Below are positions 48,634 to 56,961 of a DNA stretch of 64,000 nucleotides, piece after piece. Position 1 is the stretch's first letter; each line of letters begins with the position of its first letter. The position numbers were made by a program, and so were the translations under genes. Source of the stretch: Photobacterium sanguinicancri. GTDB taxonomy: Bacteria; Pseudomonadota; Gammaproteobacteria; Enterobacterales; Vibrionaceae. The notes under the pieces were generated by a model that did not search any database, had not been told where the DNA came from, and saw only the letters and a list, made by a program, of their open reading frames with translations. The DNA is taken from positions 496,001-560,000 of the forward strand of contig NZ_AP024851.1 of NCBI RefSeq assembly GCF_024346675.1, written 5' to 3'.

Positions 48634-49407
48634 ATGAATAACCAATACCAAGTCACTATATTTAGGGCTGAACAGCTCCAGCAGTTGCGTAATGTTAGGA
48701 TTCACTCCCCAAGTATTATCCAAATTATTTCGGGCAGTAAGCAGTTATATTGGAAAGAGTCGACGATTGCGCTCTCTCCATCTCAACTTTTATTGTGTGA
48801 AGCATCGGCTTGCTTAAGCTTTGAAAACCTGCCCCAAAAAGGACACTTTCTTTCTAGAGTCTTTAGTTTTCACTGTGCGCCGGCTGAGGCTATGCTAACG
48901 CTGAGCCAATCAATAGCAAGCGATCTAGATGCACCTATGATCAATGCTGATCGTGCTTTGCAATCGACATTAGATGCATTGTTTTCGTTTGAATTAAGTC
49001 AATTAAGCAAAGAAACGCAAACATTTTTGGTGATGGGGCTCTATCAACAACTGGCTGAGAGGGGAGTATTACATTTGTTATTTCCCAGTGCTAATACGCG
49101 CTTTAGTCATAGGTTGAGCCAGTATTTATCACACTCCCCAGGGGAAGATCATCCGCTAGAATCTGCAGCTGATCACTTTGCGATGAGCCGCGCCACCTTA
49201 ATACGCAAGTTGAAGCATGAAGGGATGCAGTATCGCGAATTGCTGGCAGAGGTAAGGTTAAATCATGCGTTATACCTGATGCAAAATGAACAATGTAGCG
49301 TCGCATTGTTATCGCAATTATGTGGTTATCAATCCGAAGAAAGATTTAGTCAGCGCTTCAAGCGAAAGTTTGGTTTAACCCCAAGTGCTTATATGAAAAC
49401 GCTATAA
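48634..49407 (+). CDS. AraC-family transcription regulator
   Basis: This ~257-aa regulator has an N-terminal ligand-type domain without a close match. The C-terminal double helix-turn-helix (about 160-255) has the AraC signatures FAMSRATLIRKLKHEGMQYRELL and LCGYQSEERFSQRFKRKFGLTPSAY. AGGGGAA at 48624-48630 supports the ATG at 48634; a GTG at 48631 is the other choice. It may regulate the PEBP gene upstream or itself. Confidence 0.87.
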   Translation: MNNQYQVTIFRAEQLQQLRNVRIHSPSIIQIISGSKQLYWKESTIALSPSQLLLCEASACLSFENLPQKGHFLSRVFSFHCAPAEAMLTLSQSIASDLDAPMINADRALQSTLDALFSFELSQLSKETQTFLVMGLYQQLAERGVLHLLFPSANTRFSHRLSQYLSHSPGEDHPLESAADHFAMSRATLIRKLKHEGMQYRELLAEVRLNHALYLMQNEQCSVALLSQLCGYQSEERFSQRFKRKFGLTPSAYMKTL

Positions 49408-49519
49408 ATTGATATTTACCAATAAGTCTTAAATATTTTTGGCAACTTTTCGAAGATAACGTCTAAGTATTTAAAGTGGCGGCGTATTTCATGAGAGTGG
49501 CAGAATTATCCTCCCAAAA

Positions 49520-49556
49520 AAACGACGAAAGCCTCGACATTTCTGTCGAGGCTTTC
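49520..49556 (-). terminator. Strong minus-strand intrinsic terminator
   Basis: A perfect 13-bp stem (GAAAGCCTCGACA, 49527-49539, with 49544-49556) has a TTTC loop. On the minus strand it runs into GTCG and then seven T (49514-49522). It lies about 185 nt after the stop of the TrmH-family gene. Confidence 0.85.
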
Positions 49557-49739
49557 TGAATATGGCGGAGTGCTACGTGTAGTGGATTATTCAATTTCGC
49601 CTCCTTATGGGAGGCTGATAACCTGAACTCGGAGAGAAGCCGATATAGCTTCAAACAAGTAAACTCTGCTGTTAAGTCTGGTTTTTGATATTAACTCTTA
49701 TAGGGGGAAATCAACTTATGCCCAGTTGTAATCGTACGT
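49557..49739 (-). ncRNA. Possible small RNA or 3' UTR with tRNA-like end
   Basis: The 183 nt between the methyltransferase stop and the strong terminator on the minus strand hold no ORF. They contain a stable GCCTCC-GGAGGC hairpin (near 49598-49616). The 14-mer CTCCGCCATATTCA is identical to the 3' end and trailer of tRNA-Ser at 60674-60687. No full tRNA can be folded. It may be a small RNA, a long 3' UTR or a tRNA remnant. Confidence 0.35.
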
Positions 49740-50480
49740 TTATATCGACAACTGATAAGCGCATATATTAACAGCGCTAGCCAAGTTTAATGAATCAATC
49801 TTACCGCTACCTGCGATAGTAAAAGGCTGCGCGTTACAATCAGCTAAGGCTTGTTTTGGTACGCCACGAGCTTCGTTACCAAATAGGTAACAATCATAGT
49901 CGGAAAATTGGGGAGTGTTAACCTTATCACCCTGCATATCAAGATAAGCAAAACGATTAAAACGCTGATTTAACTCAGTAATTTCAACGCCTTGCTCTAG
50001 AGGCAAGTGAAAAATGGCTCCCATGCTAGAGCGCACTACTTTTGGATTGTAGGGATCGACACTGTTGTTACTTAATAACAAGCGAAAGTGCCCAAACCAC
50101 GCTAGGCTACGCAAAATAGTGCCCAGGTTACCGGGATCTTGTACCTCATGTAAGTAGATACAGCGCTCACCGTCTTGCAGAGGTGATCTCTCTGTTTGAG
50201 TCGGTAAAGGAACGCAGGCGATGATACCTTGTGGTGTTTTGGTATCACTCAGTCCAGCCATCTGGTTTTTATTAATCTCAATGATCGTGTAAGAGTGATT
50301 GAGCTGCTGTGCCCATGCTTGATACTCATCAGTCACATATAAAATGGTGTTTTTTAGATAGGGCTGAGCCAGTGCTGCTTTATCCAGTTCGAGGATCAGG
50401 TGCTCCCCTTCAACTAAATAGTGGCCAAACTGCTCACGATATTTTTTTTGATGCAGCTTCTTTGCATTATCCAATTTCAT
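49740..50480 (-). CDS. TrmH/SpoU-family RNA 2'-O-methyltransferase
   Basis: This 246-aa protein has an N-terminal RNA-binding L30e-like domain (about 1-85) and a SPOUT methyltransferase domain. The SpoU motifs are kept: HEVQDPGNLGTILRSLAWFG (motif 1), LFGNEARGVPKQAL (motif 2) and IDSLNLASAVNICAYQL (motif 3). It should methylate a ribose 2'-OH in rRNA or tRNA with SAM. The exact target cannot be told. It is divergent from an FtsJ/RlmE-type methyltransferase gene 160 nt away. Confidence 0.88.
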   Translation of the reverse strand: MKLDNAKKLHQKKYREQFGHYLVEGEHLILELDKAALAQPYLKNTILYVTDEYQAWAQQLNHSYTIIEINKNQMAGLSDTKTPQGIIACVPLPTQTERSPLQDGERCIYLHEVQDPGNLGTILRSLAWFGHFRLLLSNNSVDPYNPKVVRSSMGAIFHLPLEQGVEITELNQRFNRFAYLDMQGDKVNTPQFSDYDCYLFGNEARGVPKQALADCNAQPFTIAGSGKIDSLNLASAVNICAYQLSI

Positions 50481-50640
50481 AGATGGTCCAGTTTAATATA
50501 TTGTGCCTTACCAAGTTTTCGCAGGGATTGTACTCTTTTGTTTGGCAAAATGTCACCACTGGAAGTCAGGAGATATTTGCAAAACAACGGGACATGATTA
50601 CAATAGCGCTCCTATATTTTACCAGCACGGCGAACAACCT

Positions 50641-51261
50641 ATGGCACGTTCAAAAACCAGTAAGAAATGGCTCGATGAACACGTTAACGATCCTTATGTA
50701 AAAAAAGCTCAAGTCGATGGTTATCGATCACGAGCAAGCTATAAGTTGATTGAAATTAACGAAAAAGATCAGCTTATCAAGCCGGGAGATATCGCTATGG
50801 ACCTTGGTTCGGCACCGGGCGGTTGGTCACAGATTGTCGCTCCGATCGTTGGGGATAATGGCAAGGTGATTGCCTCTGATATTTTACCTATGGATAGCCT
50901 AATGGACGTCACCTTTATTCAGGGCGATTTCACTGATGAAGCTGTGTATGAGCGTATCGTGGAAACCATAGATGGCAAAGGGGTTGATGTGGTGATCTCG
51001 GATATGGCACCTAACTTGAGTGGCGTAAAAACGACTGACCAATACAGCTCAATTTATCTGGTTGAGTTGGCGTTAGATATGGCGCGTAATGTCCTAAAAC
51101 CGGGCGGTAACTTTTGTGCTAAAGTTTTCCAAGGCGTTGGGTACGAAGAGTATGTGAAAGATGTTCGAACTTCTTTTAACAAAGTCATTATTCGTAAGCC
51201 TTCAGCTTCACGTCCACGTTCTCGAGAAGTCTATGTGGTAGGCAAAGGATTTAAAGGCTAG
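50641..51261 (+). CDS. rlmE: FtsJ/RlmE-type rRNA (uridine-2'-O) methyltransferase
   Basis: This 206-aa protein matches RrmJ/RlmE, which methylates U2552 of 23S rRNA. The catalytic tetrad is K35, D121, K161 and E196, an exact shift of three from E. coli K38, D124, K164 and E199. The SAM motif is [11 protein letters not shown]. The frame is open from 50503, but the conserved start [10 protein letters not shown] fixes the ATG at 50641. The N-terminal half ([23 protein letters not shown]) resembles Pseudomonas-type RlmE more than Vibrio RlmE as I recall them. The usual downstream ftsH gene is missing. It may be an extra, transferred copy. Confidence 0.88.
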   Translation: MARSKTSKKWLDEHVNDPYVKKAQVDGYRSRASYKLIEINEKDQLIKPGDIAMDLGSAPGGWSQIVAPIVGDNGKVIASDILPMDSLMDVTFIQGDFTDEAVYERIVETIDGKGVDVVISDMAPNLSGVKTTDQYSSIYLVELALDMARNVLKPGGNFCAKVFQGVGYEEYVKDVRTSFNKVIIRKPSASRPRSREVYVVGKGFKG

Positions 51262-51343
51262 CACGAGCCAATTAACTCCCCTTTACATTTTTGTACCATG
51301 ATAAATGTGCCGAGGGGAGAAATCTTATTTCACTTTCTTAATT

Positions 51344-51597
51344 TTACTTTTCCAGCATTGGACGTTTGTTTTCTACGCCATTCTATTCATCTGCATCCTC
51401 AGGTGGCGCTATAACTTCAACACTATTCGCCAAATCGTATAGAGCTTTGCATTGAGCTCGATAAACTCAATTTAATCCGGCGGAATTTCCGTATTCTGAA
51501 AAATGGCATCGGCAGTACATTCGGGCGCACATAATGAGCAACCGATGCATATATCTGGATCGTTCACTAAAAAGTTAGTGTTTTCAAAAAAGCGCAG
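51344..51597 (-). pseudogene. fdxA: Decayed 7Fe ferredoxin gene (fdxA remnant)
   Basis: On the minus strand the frame from 51597 encodes FLVNDPDICIGCSLCAPEC and then TADAIFQNTEIPPD. This matches the second cluster half of FdxA-type ferredoxins. A TAA stop at 51472-51474 interrupts IEFIELNA. The end (PPEDADE-stop-NGVENKRPMLEK, TAA at 51344-51346) is in another frame and has TAG where the family has Trp. The first ~30 residues, with the first cysteine group, are absent; the kinase gene end occupies that place. With two stops, a frameshift and a lost 5' end, it is a pseudogene. Confidence 0.85.
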
Positions 51598-52945
51598 CTG
51601 TTGTCTTTTTCAACATTAAGCTAAACGCTGTTACTCGCTGGATTGAGCTAACGCTGATATCCCCACCGTGCGCTTGAACTATCGACTTGGTGATAGCAAG
51701 CCCCAACCCAGCACCTACACTACTCGTATGTTTACGGGATTTATCGGCGCGATAGAAACGGTCGAAGAGATAAGGCAGAGAGCTAGCAGGGATTGGCTCG
51801 CCAGTATTGATGATTTTTATTGCGTTGTAGTCGTCATCAGATGATAGCTGAATTGTGATTACCGAATTTGAGTCACAATGGCGTAAAGCGTTAGACAGTA
51901 TATTGCTGATTGCACGTTGCAGCATTTGTTTGTCGCCAAGCTGAATACCATCTTCAGTCAAATTAAGTTCGACTATATCAATAGTCACATTTTTATCTTC
52001 AGCTAATAATTCGTAGAATTCGATCAGAGGTTGGATAATTGTCGTTAATTTAAGTGGCTCTTTATTGCTATGGAGTAGTTGATTCTCTGATTTAGCGAGA
52101 TATAAGGTATCTTTGATTGTTTTATTTAGCCGCTCAATTTCTTCTGCGTTTGAACCTAGAACATCTTGATACTCAACGGGGGTACGGGCTGCTGATAAAG
52201 CAACCTGAGTTTGCGTCATCATATTGGTGAGCGGTGTTTTGAGTTCATGAGCGATATCAGAAGAGAATTCACTGAGTCGGCTAAAACCACACTGTAAACG
52301 ATCAAGCATCTTGTTCTGCGTTGCGACTAGCTGAGAGAGTTCTACCGGGAGCTTGTTGTTTGGCACTCGAACATCAAGGTGTTGGATACTCACCTTGTCG
52401 AGGTAGCTTTGTAGTTCCTGTAAAGGCGATAATCCTTTTTTGACCGTGAAGATGGCGTAAGCACCTGAAATCAGGTTACTGATAAGAAACGTCCAAAGTA
52501 GCACTATATCTAATTCGTTAATAAAGCTTTTGTGGTAATCCATGTTTATTGCTAGCACGATAGCGTCATATTGTGGGTGCTGCATTTTGAATCGGAATCC
52601 TCTATAACTGTGCCCGTTATCCTTCCATTCTAATGCATTTTGAACTGAAAGCGCTGGTGGTAAAGCCAGTGTAGAGTTGCTATAGGTAAGTTTGCCATCA
52701 TGGTTGATAACCCAAAGAAATGCGAAGTTTTCAGTAAGTACTGGGGATGAATTACTTTGAAGATCGTCTAACGTTGCTGCTACGGTTAAGAACTTACTAT
52801 TGAGCAGCTGATAATCTTGAGCATAGAAGTGATGCTTGATGGCGTATTGGACGATTAATGTAAAAGAAGCGAGAACAATAAAGGAAGAAGCCATGTACAT
52901 TGCTATCAACTTTGTCGCCATTGAGTTTTTCAATGCCAGCTTCAT
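51584..52945 (-). CDS. Sensor histidine kinase, CusS/heavy-metal type
   Basis: This 453-aa inner-membrane kinase has transmembrane helices at about 13-34 and 155-178 around a periplasmic sensor domain. A HAMP domain (about 180-230), HisKA ([19 protein letters not shown]) and HATPase ([25 protein letters not shown]) follow. The build and RR partner are of the CusS/PcoS group, but metal sensing is not proven; I see no Cys-rich or Met-rich sensor site. Its start overlaps the end of the regulator gene by 4 nt. Its last codons run into the fdxA remnant, so its C-terminus may be rearranged. Confidence 0.87.
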   Translation of the reverse strand: MKLALKNSMATKLIAMYMASSFIVLASFTLIVQYAIKHHFYAQDYQLLNSKFLTVAATLDDLQSNSSPVLTENFAFLWVINHDGKLTYSNSTLALPPALSVQNALEWKDNGHSYRGFRFKMQHPQYDAIVLAINMDYHKSFINELDIVLLWTFLISNLISGAYAIFTVKKGLSPLQELQSYLDKVSIQHLDVRVPNNKLPVELSQLVATQNKMLDRLQCGFSRLSEFSSDIAHELKTPLTNMMTQTQVALSAARTPVEYQDVLGSNAEEIERLNKTIKDTLYLAKSENQLLHSNKEPLKLTTIIQPLIEFYELLAEDKNVTIDIVELNLTEDGIQLGDKQMLQRAISNILSNALRHCDSNSVITIQLSSDDDYNAIKIINTGEPIPASSLPYLFDRFYRADKSRKHTSSVGAGLGLAITKSIVQAHGGDISVSSIQRVTAFSLMLKKTTAALF

Positions 52946-53625
52946 GCGGTTAACTCTTCAAGTTTGTAACCCATGCCACGTACCGTGTGGATGAGTTTGA
53001 TTGGATAGGGTTTATCTATCTTGGCACGTAACCTTTTAACAGCGACATCGATGACGTTCGTATCACTATCAAAATTCATATCCCAAATTGTTGAAGCGAT
53101 AAGTGTGCGAGAGAGGACTTCCCCTTTTTTGTTCAAAAAAAGCTCAAGCAGCGAAAACTCTTTTGCTGTGAGAGATATAGTATCGCCACCTCGGCGCACA
53201 GTGCGTTTTAATAAATCCAATGATAAGTCAGCGATGGATAAGCTTGTTTCGGTTTTTGTGTGACCAATTTGGTGTCTGAGTGCATTTTTGACTCTGGCGA
53301 GAAGCTCAACAAAAGCAAAGGGTTTGACGACGTAATCATTGGCGCCTAGCTCGAGTCCTTTTACTTTATCCTCAACCTGATCTTTAGCTGATAGCATGAT
53401 AATGGGAGTACCTAGCTGGCTACCACGTATTGTTTGTAATATCTGCCAGCCGTTTAACTTAGGGAGCATGATATCGAGAATGATAAGGTCATAGTCATTA
53501 CTGGTTGCTTGATATAGCCCATCGACACCATCTTGCGAGAGATCGACAATATACCCTGATTCAGTAAAGCCTTTTTTTAAATAGCCGCCAGTTTTGGGCT
53601 CGTCTTCTACGATTAATATTTTCAT
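52942..53625 (-). CDS. OmpR-family response regulator, CusR-like
   Basis: This 227-aa regulator has a receiver domain with phospho-acceptor D51 ([14 protein letters not shown]). A C-terminal winged helix with [28 protein letters not shown] and the DNA-recognition segment [18 protein letters not shown] follows. The close match to CusR/PcoR/HprR suggests similar DNA sites. A TGACA-N4-TGTCA repeat stands before the DUF3316 gene upstream, fitting a CusR-like box. It is followed by the kinase gene with a 4-nt overlap. Confidence 0.9.
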   Translation of the reverse strand: MKILIVEDEPKTGGYLKKGFTESGYIVDLSQDGVDGLYQATSNDYDLIILDIMLPKLNGWQILQTIRGSQLGTPIIMLSAKDQVEDKVKGLELGANDYVVKPFAFVELLARVKNALRHQIGHTKTETSLSIADLSLDLLKRTVRRGGDTISLTAKEFSLLELFLNKKGEVLSRTLIASTIWDMNFDSDTNVIDVAVKRLRAKIDKPYPIKLIHTVRGMGYKLEELTA

Positions 53626-53776
53626 TCTTTAACTATTTAAATGGGTGAGGACTTTATTGTCATGAATACTAAACTAGGAATTATCTTATCTCATCAGACT
53701 TGATAAGGTCATTGATTTTGTGGCTGTTTGAAGGGATTGATTGTTATGTCAGGCAGCATAACGCTTCTATATGTAA

Positions 53777-53801
53777 CCAGAGGCTTACCGCTTGCCTCTG
53801 G
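53777..53801 (-). terminator. Hairpin after the DUF3316 gene
   Basis: A perfect 8-bp stem CCAGAGGC/GCCTCTGG (53777-53784 with 53794-53801) has a 9-nt loop. It lies 18 nt after the stop codon on the minus strand, with a poor T tract. Confidence 0.5.
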
Positions 53802-53819
53802 CTAATTTGGCTGAATAAA

Positions 53820-54200
53820 TTAGTTATTTGAATCACGCTCAGGATAATGGAAGCTGACGTTTATTTTGCCTTTGTAATTTATTTGACCATCCGTATTCAT
53901 AAATTCTTCTACTGTTACGTAACCACCTTCATTAAGGTGTATTTGACGTCGATCTATGTTTACGCCTGAGATTTTGAGCTTTTTACTAAGCTCTACAGGT
54001 TCATCTTTACTGAGTTGGTGAAGTTGGTTTAACCCAATTTGATAGGCTTCTTGCTTTGTTTGAACCGCATCAGTTTTAATGGTTCGCACACCCAATCTTT
54101 CCACTATATTTCCTGCAGAGTAGCCAAATTGGCTTGCAAATACACTTGTGCTTAATAGAGTCAGTGTTGTAGTGACTAAGGCTGCTTTGATCAGTTTCAT
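53820..54200 (-). CDS. Exported DUF3316 protein
   Basis: This 126-aa protein has a signal peptide ending in VFA-SQFG. The mature part has a DUF3316-like pattern: a Tyr/Gln-rich helix (KQEAYQIGLNQLHQL), then beta strands ending in YKGKINVSFHY. It is probably periplasmic. It lies 194 nt upstream of the CusRS-like genes, and its promoter region holds a TGACA-N4-TGTCA repeat. It is a likely target or accessory of that system. The molecular function is unknown. Confidence 0.8.
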   Translation of the reverse strand: MKLIKAALVTTTLTLLSTSVFASQFGYSAGNIVERLGVRTIKTDAVQTKQEAYQIGLNQLHQLSKDEPVELSKKLKISGVNIDRRQIHLNEGGYVTVEEFMNTDGQINYKGKINVSFHYPERDSNN

Positions 54201-54279
54201 TTGTTTTCCTTTAAGGGCTCTCTAGTTAACTTGAGCTCATTCTATTCCTTAGATGATGACTTAAAGGGGGACTAAAACA

Positions 54280-54293
54280 TGACATTTTTGTCA
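54280..54293. promoter_or_regulatory. CusR-like inverted repeat before DUF3316
   Basis: TGACA-TTTT-TGTCA lies 80 nt before the DUF3316 start codon. CusR/HprR sites in E. coli have TGACA-N4-TGTCA arms, as I recall. The CusR-like regulator gene is next to it. Confidence 0.6.
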
Positions 54294-54314
54294 GAATTAA
54301 GAGGGGGGAAATAG

Positions 54315-55037
54315 CTAACGCTGTGATGCTTTTATTAATACCTCTAGCTTGGCGGGAGCAGAACCAAATAAGCCATGCAGCTGAGCGAGATAAAGTTCAG
54401 CCGTGGCAATCGCGTCCATCAAGGCGTGATGGGCGGGGTAGTCAGGAAGGTGATAGCATTTACGCACAGATGCCAAGCGCCAATCAGGCTTGGTTGAGCG
54501 GATCTGGCTACGATATTGTTCTATTTTCAGCGTATCGAGCCATAGTATAGGCAGTGATGATAAGTGGTAATGCTGGTTGATATAGTGTTCTAAGAACCCT
54601 TTTTCGATAACGCTACCATGAGCAATAACTATCTTTCCTACCATGGCTTTCAATAATTGTGAAAAAGCCCGATGTTCATCTAACCCAGCTTTATTCAGTT
54701 GTTCAGGTAATAGGTGATGAATCATGGCTGAATCACCTGTGATAGCAGTTTCACTGCGGATTAAATAGTGCCGAGCAGAGCCTAGGTTAATGATGCCATT
54801 CGTTATTTCTACCCAACCCATGCTCAAGACATTGTGTACCTGCGGGTTAAGTCCATTCGTTTCAAAATCGAGCACAATGACATCGAGTAATCGGGCATCT
54901 GTCAGGGTATCCGCAAGGGGTGTACTTACCAATGATTGCAATGGTTCAGGGTAAACCTGTGTTGCAATCCTATCCCGCTGTGCCTCAAGTTGCTTTAGTG
55001 GCGTCGATTTGAACCAAGCTAACATCTTAGGCTCCAA
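54315..55037 (-). CDS. DnaQ-like 3'-5' exonuclease
   Basis: This 240-aa protein has a DEDDh exonuclease domain: Exo I as VLDFETNGLNP, Exo II within IVIAHGSVIEKGFLEHYI and Exo III as HHALMDAIATAELYL, with the histidine of the DEDDh class. It is a stand-alone relative of the DNA polymerase III epsilon subunit. It overlaps the DUF294 gene by 11 nt, a pairing I recall in many gammaproteobacteria. It may process nucleic acid or nucleotides together with that protein. The substrate is not known. Confidence 0.87.
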   Translation of the reverse strand: MEPKMLAWFKSTPLKQLEAQRDRIATQVYPEPLQSLVSTPLADTLTDARLLDVIVLDFETNGLNPQVHNVLSMGWVEITNGIINLGSARHYLIRSETAITGDSAMIHHLLPEQLNKAGLDEHRAFSQLLKAMVGKIVIAHGSVIEKGFLEHYINQHYHLSSLPILWLDTLKIEQYRSQIRSTKPDWRLASVRKCYHLPDYPAHHALMDAIATAELYLAQLHGLFGSAPAKLEVLIKASQR

Positions 55038-56886
55038 ACTTCATTTTTACAGCATCTTGAAATCCACTCACAATACGGAAAGCATCTTTCAAATGCTGTC
55101 GGCTAAAACTACCGAAATGATCAGGATTTAAGGTGTTTGATAGTGGCTTGCCACTTCGTAAACAGCGAAGGTGGTGGCTATAGCGTAACTGCATCATATA
55201 TTGGTATGTGCCGCTGAGGTCCTGATATGAGCTTTCATTGATGGATTGATGGTCTAAAGCAAAACGCAGACGAGCTTCGGTTGCCAGCATTTCGCCGCCA
55301 TCGTGTAGCGCATAGATCCGCGCTAAATCAACCAAGTGACCAATAGCCGCTTTCTTTATATTCAGTCGTTTGCCATTTTTTCCTTCTTTTTCTAGCACAA
55401 GGTTATTGAATATTCCTAACGGTGGTCGAGTTTGCAGGGCATTTCGCACTAATGCTGATATCAAGCGTGTATTACCTTTCACTTGGACGACACGTTGTTT
55501 TTCAAGGATATCAAATAAAGTATTATCACCAGCGAGTGGGCGAATCTCTAAAAATACCGTTAAGCTGAGTAACATGTCATATTCAGGGTTGTTGGCCCAT
55601 TTTCGGTAATATTGCAGCCATACGTTAAGAGGTTGGCACCATTTGGGAGTCGCAGCCATAAAACGGCCAGTACAGAGCGCGTAGCCACATTCAGCAAGAC
55701 CTTTACAGACATACATAGCGAAGTGATTGAAATAAACGCGGTCACTGTCTGTCGCATTATTCTCGAGTACTAGCGCATTATCTTGGTCGGAGAGGAGATG
55801 GATTTCACTTCTAGCATGTGAGCCTGCAGCAAGCCAGACATAGCGACAAGGTATGGGGCCGAGTGCTTTCTCAGCTATATAAATCAGGCGTTGAGTGAAA
55901 GCATCATAAATCATTGTTAACACTTGACCGATCAGGTGTGAGGGCAGGTTAGCTTCAGCCATGGCTTCAAAGATTGCTTGTCGCTCAAGCGCTAATGCGG
56001 TTAACTCTTCCAATGATTGGCATCGACCAATTTTCTCTATTAAGAAGACGGCTTGTACGCTGTGCTTTTGTACTAAAAGCTGTGGTGTTATTAAACCGAC
56101 GACTTGTTTATTGGCATCTAAAACGGGCACATTCTGAATATTGTGTTTCATCATGACATGGACAGCGGATAGCACAAGTTCATCATTGCCAACTGTCCAA
56201 GGGTGTTCGGTCATCACGTGAGTGATCGGCAAAGTGACATCGACAGCATCCGCAACAACGCGCTTTGTCATGTCTTTATCTGTCACCATCCCGACTAAGG
56301 TGTTGTTTAAGCTGCTGTTATCAACAATCACAGCGCAAGAGCAGCCTGTCTCATGACGCATCAGACGAGCAACCTCCTGAATGGTCATTGAGGGAGGGAC
56401 TTGAACAATTCGAGTACTCGCCACCTCTTTTACTGACTTGAAGAACAGTCCTTTTTCGCCTTCAGACCATTGCACATTCACACTTGATTGCAATCGACGG
56501 TTTGCACTTAGCGCTAATTGTTCAGTGACGATAGGGTAGTCGGCAACACAGTGCAATAAAGCCGCATAATCAAAGCGGTAAATCAGACTGTTTTCTAATG
56601 CATTTGCTTGATAGTTTTCATTTTCGAGACTGAAACCAAAAATGTCTTTTTCACCTAATCGCGATCGTAAGCTCCCATCGGGTAGCCGTTGTTCGATAAC
56701 ACCAGAGCGAATAATAAAGAGGTTTTGCTTTTGAGTAAGGAGAGGGGCGAGTGACTCGCCTTTACCTAGAAATTGAATCTCCATATTAATAGCGATGCTG
56801 TCTAATACAGCATTAGGTAGTTGATTAAATGGCTCTATTGCGCCAAGGAAGGCCACAATATTGGGCAGTAATGTTGAGTCCATCAT
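55027..56886 (-). CDS. cNMP-binding/CBS/DUF294 nucleotidyltransferase-like protein
   Basis: This ~619-aa cytoplasmic protein has a cyclic-nucleotide-binding-like domain (about 10-130), a CBS pair (about 160-280, GMVTDKDMTKRVVA and GLITPQLLV) and a DUF294 nucleotidyltransferase-like domain with GSHARSEIHLLSDQDNALVLE. A C-terminal DUF294_C helical domain follows. The longer frame starts at 56922, but a terminator hairpin of the upstream gene covers 56914-56940, and CGGAAA precedes the ATG at 56886 (56883 is another ATG). It is coupled to the DnaQ-like gene. It may be a ligand-controlled nucleotidyltransferase; the target is unknown. Confidence 0.87.
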   Translation of the reverse strand: MMDSTLLPNIVAFLGAIEPFNQLPNAVLDSIAINMEIQFLGKGESLAPLLTQKQNLFIIRSGVIEQRLPDGSLRSRLGEKDIFGFSLENENYQANALENSLIYRFDYAALLHCVADYPIVTEQLALSANRRLQSSVNVQWSEGEKGLFFKSVKEVASTRIVQVPPSMTIQEVARLMRHETGCSCAVIVDNSSLNNTLVGMVTDKDMTKRVVADAVDVTLPITHVMTEHPWTVGNDELVLSAVHVMMKHNIQNVPVLDANKQVVGLITPQLLVQKHSVQAVFLIEKIGRCQSLEELTALALERQAIFEAMAEANLPSHLIGQVLTMIYDAFTQRLIYIAEKALGPIPCRYVWLAAGSHARSEIHLLSDQDNALVLENNATDSDRVYFNHFAMYVCKGLAECGYALCTGRFMAATPKWCQPLNVWLQYYRKWANNPEYDMLLSLTVFLEIRPLAGDNTLFDILEKQRVVQVKGNTRLISALVRNALQTRPPLGIFNNLVLEKEGKNGKRLNIKKAAIGHLVDLARIYALHDGGEMLATEARLRFALDHQSINESSYQDLSGTYQYMMQLRYSHHLRCLRSGKPLSNTLNPDHFGSFSRQHLKDAFRIVSGFQDAVKMKFGA

Positions 56887-56904
56887 CGTTTCCGAAATAA
56901 ATCC

Positions 56905-56940
56905 AAAAAGAAAAAGCTCCAACCTTAATGGCTGGAGCTT
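56905..56940 (-). terminator. Terminator of the sglT gene
   Basis: The 8-bp stem AAGCTCCA/TGGAGCTT (56914-56921 with 56933-56940), plus a short inner stem, is followed on the minus strand by a run of T. It lies 22 nt after the symporter stop codon. Confidence 0.8.
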
Positions 56941-56961
56941 AGATTATAGGGGGAAGTATAA

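Noticed and set aside
49557..49660. A complete tRNA gene on the minus strand
   Set aside because: Only the 3' end and trailer resemble tRNA-Ser. No acceptor pairing, T arm or proper anticodon loop with U33 can be formed.
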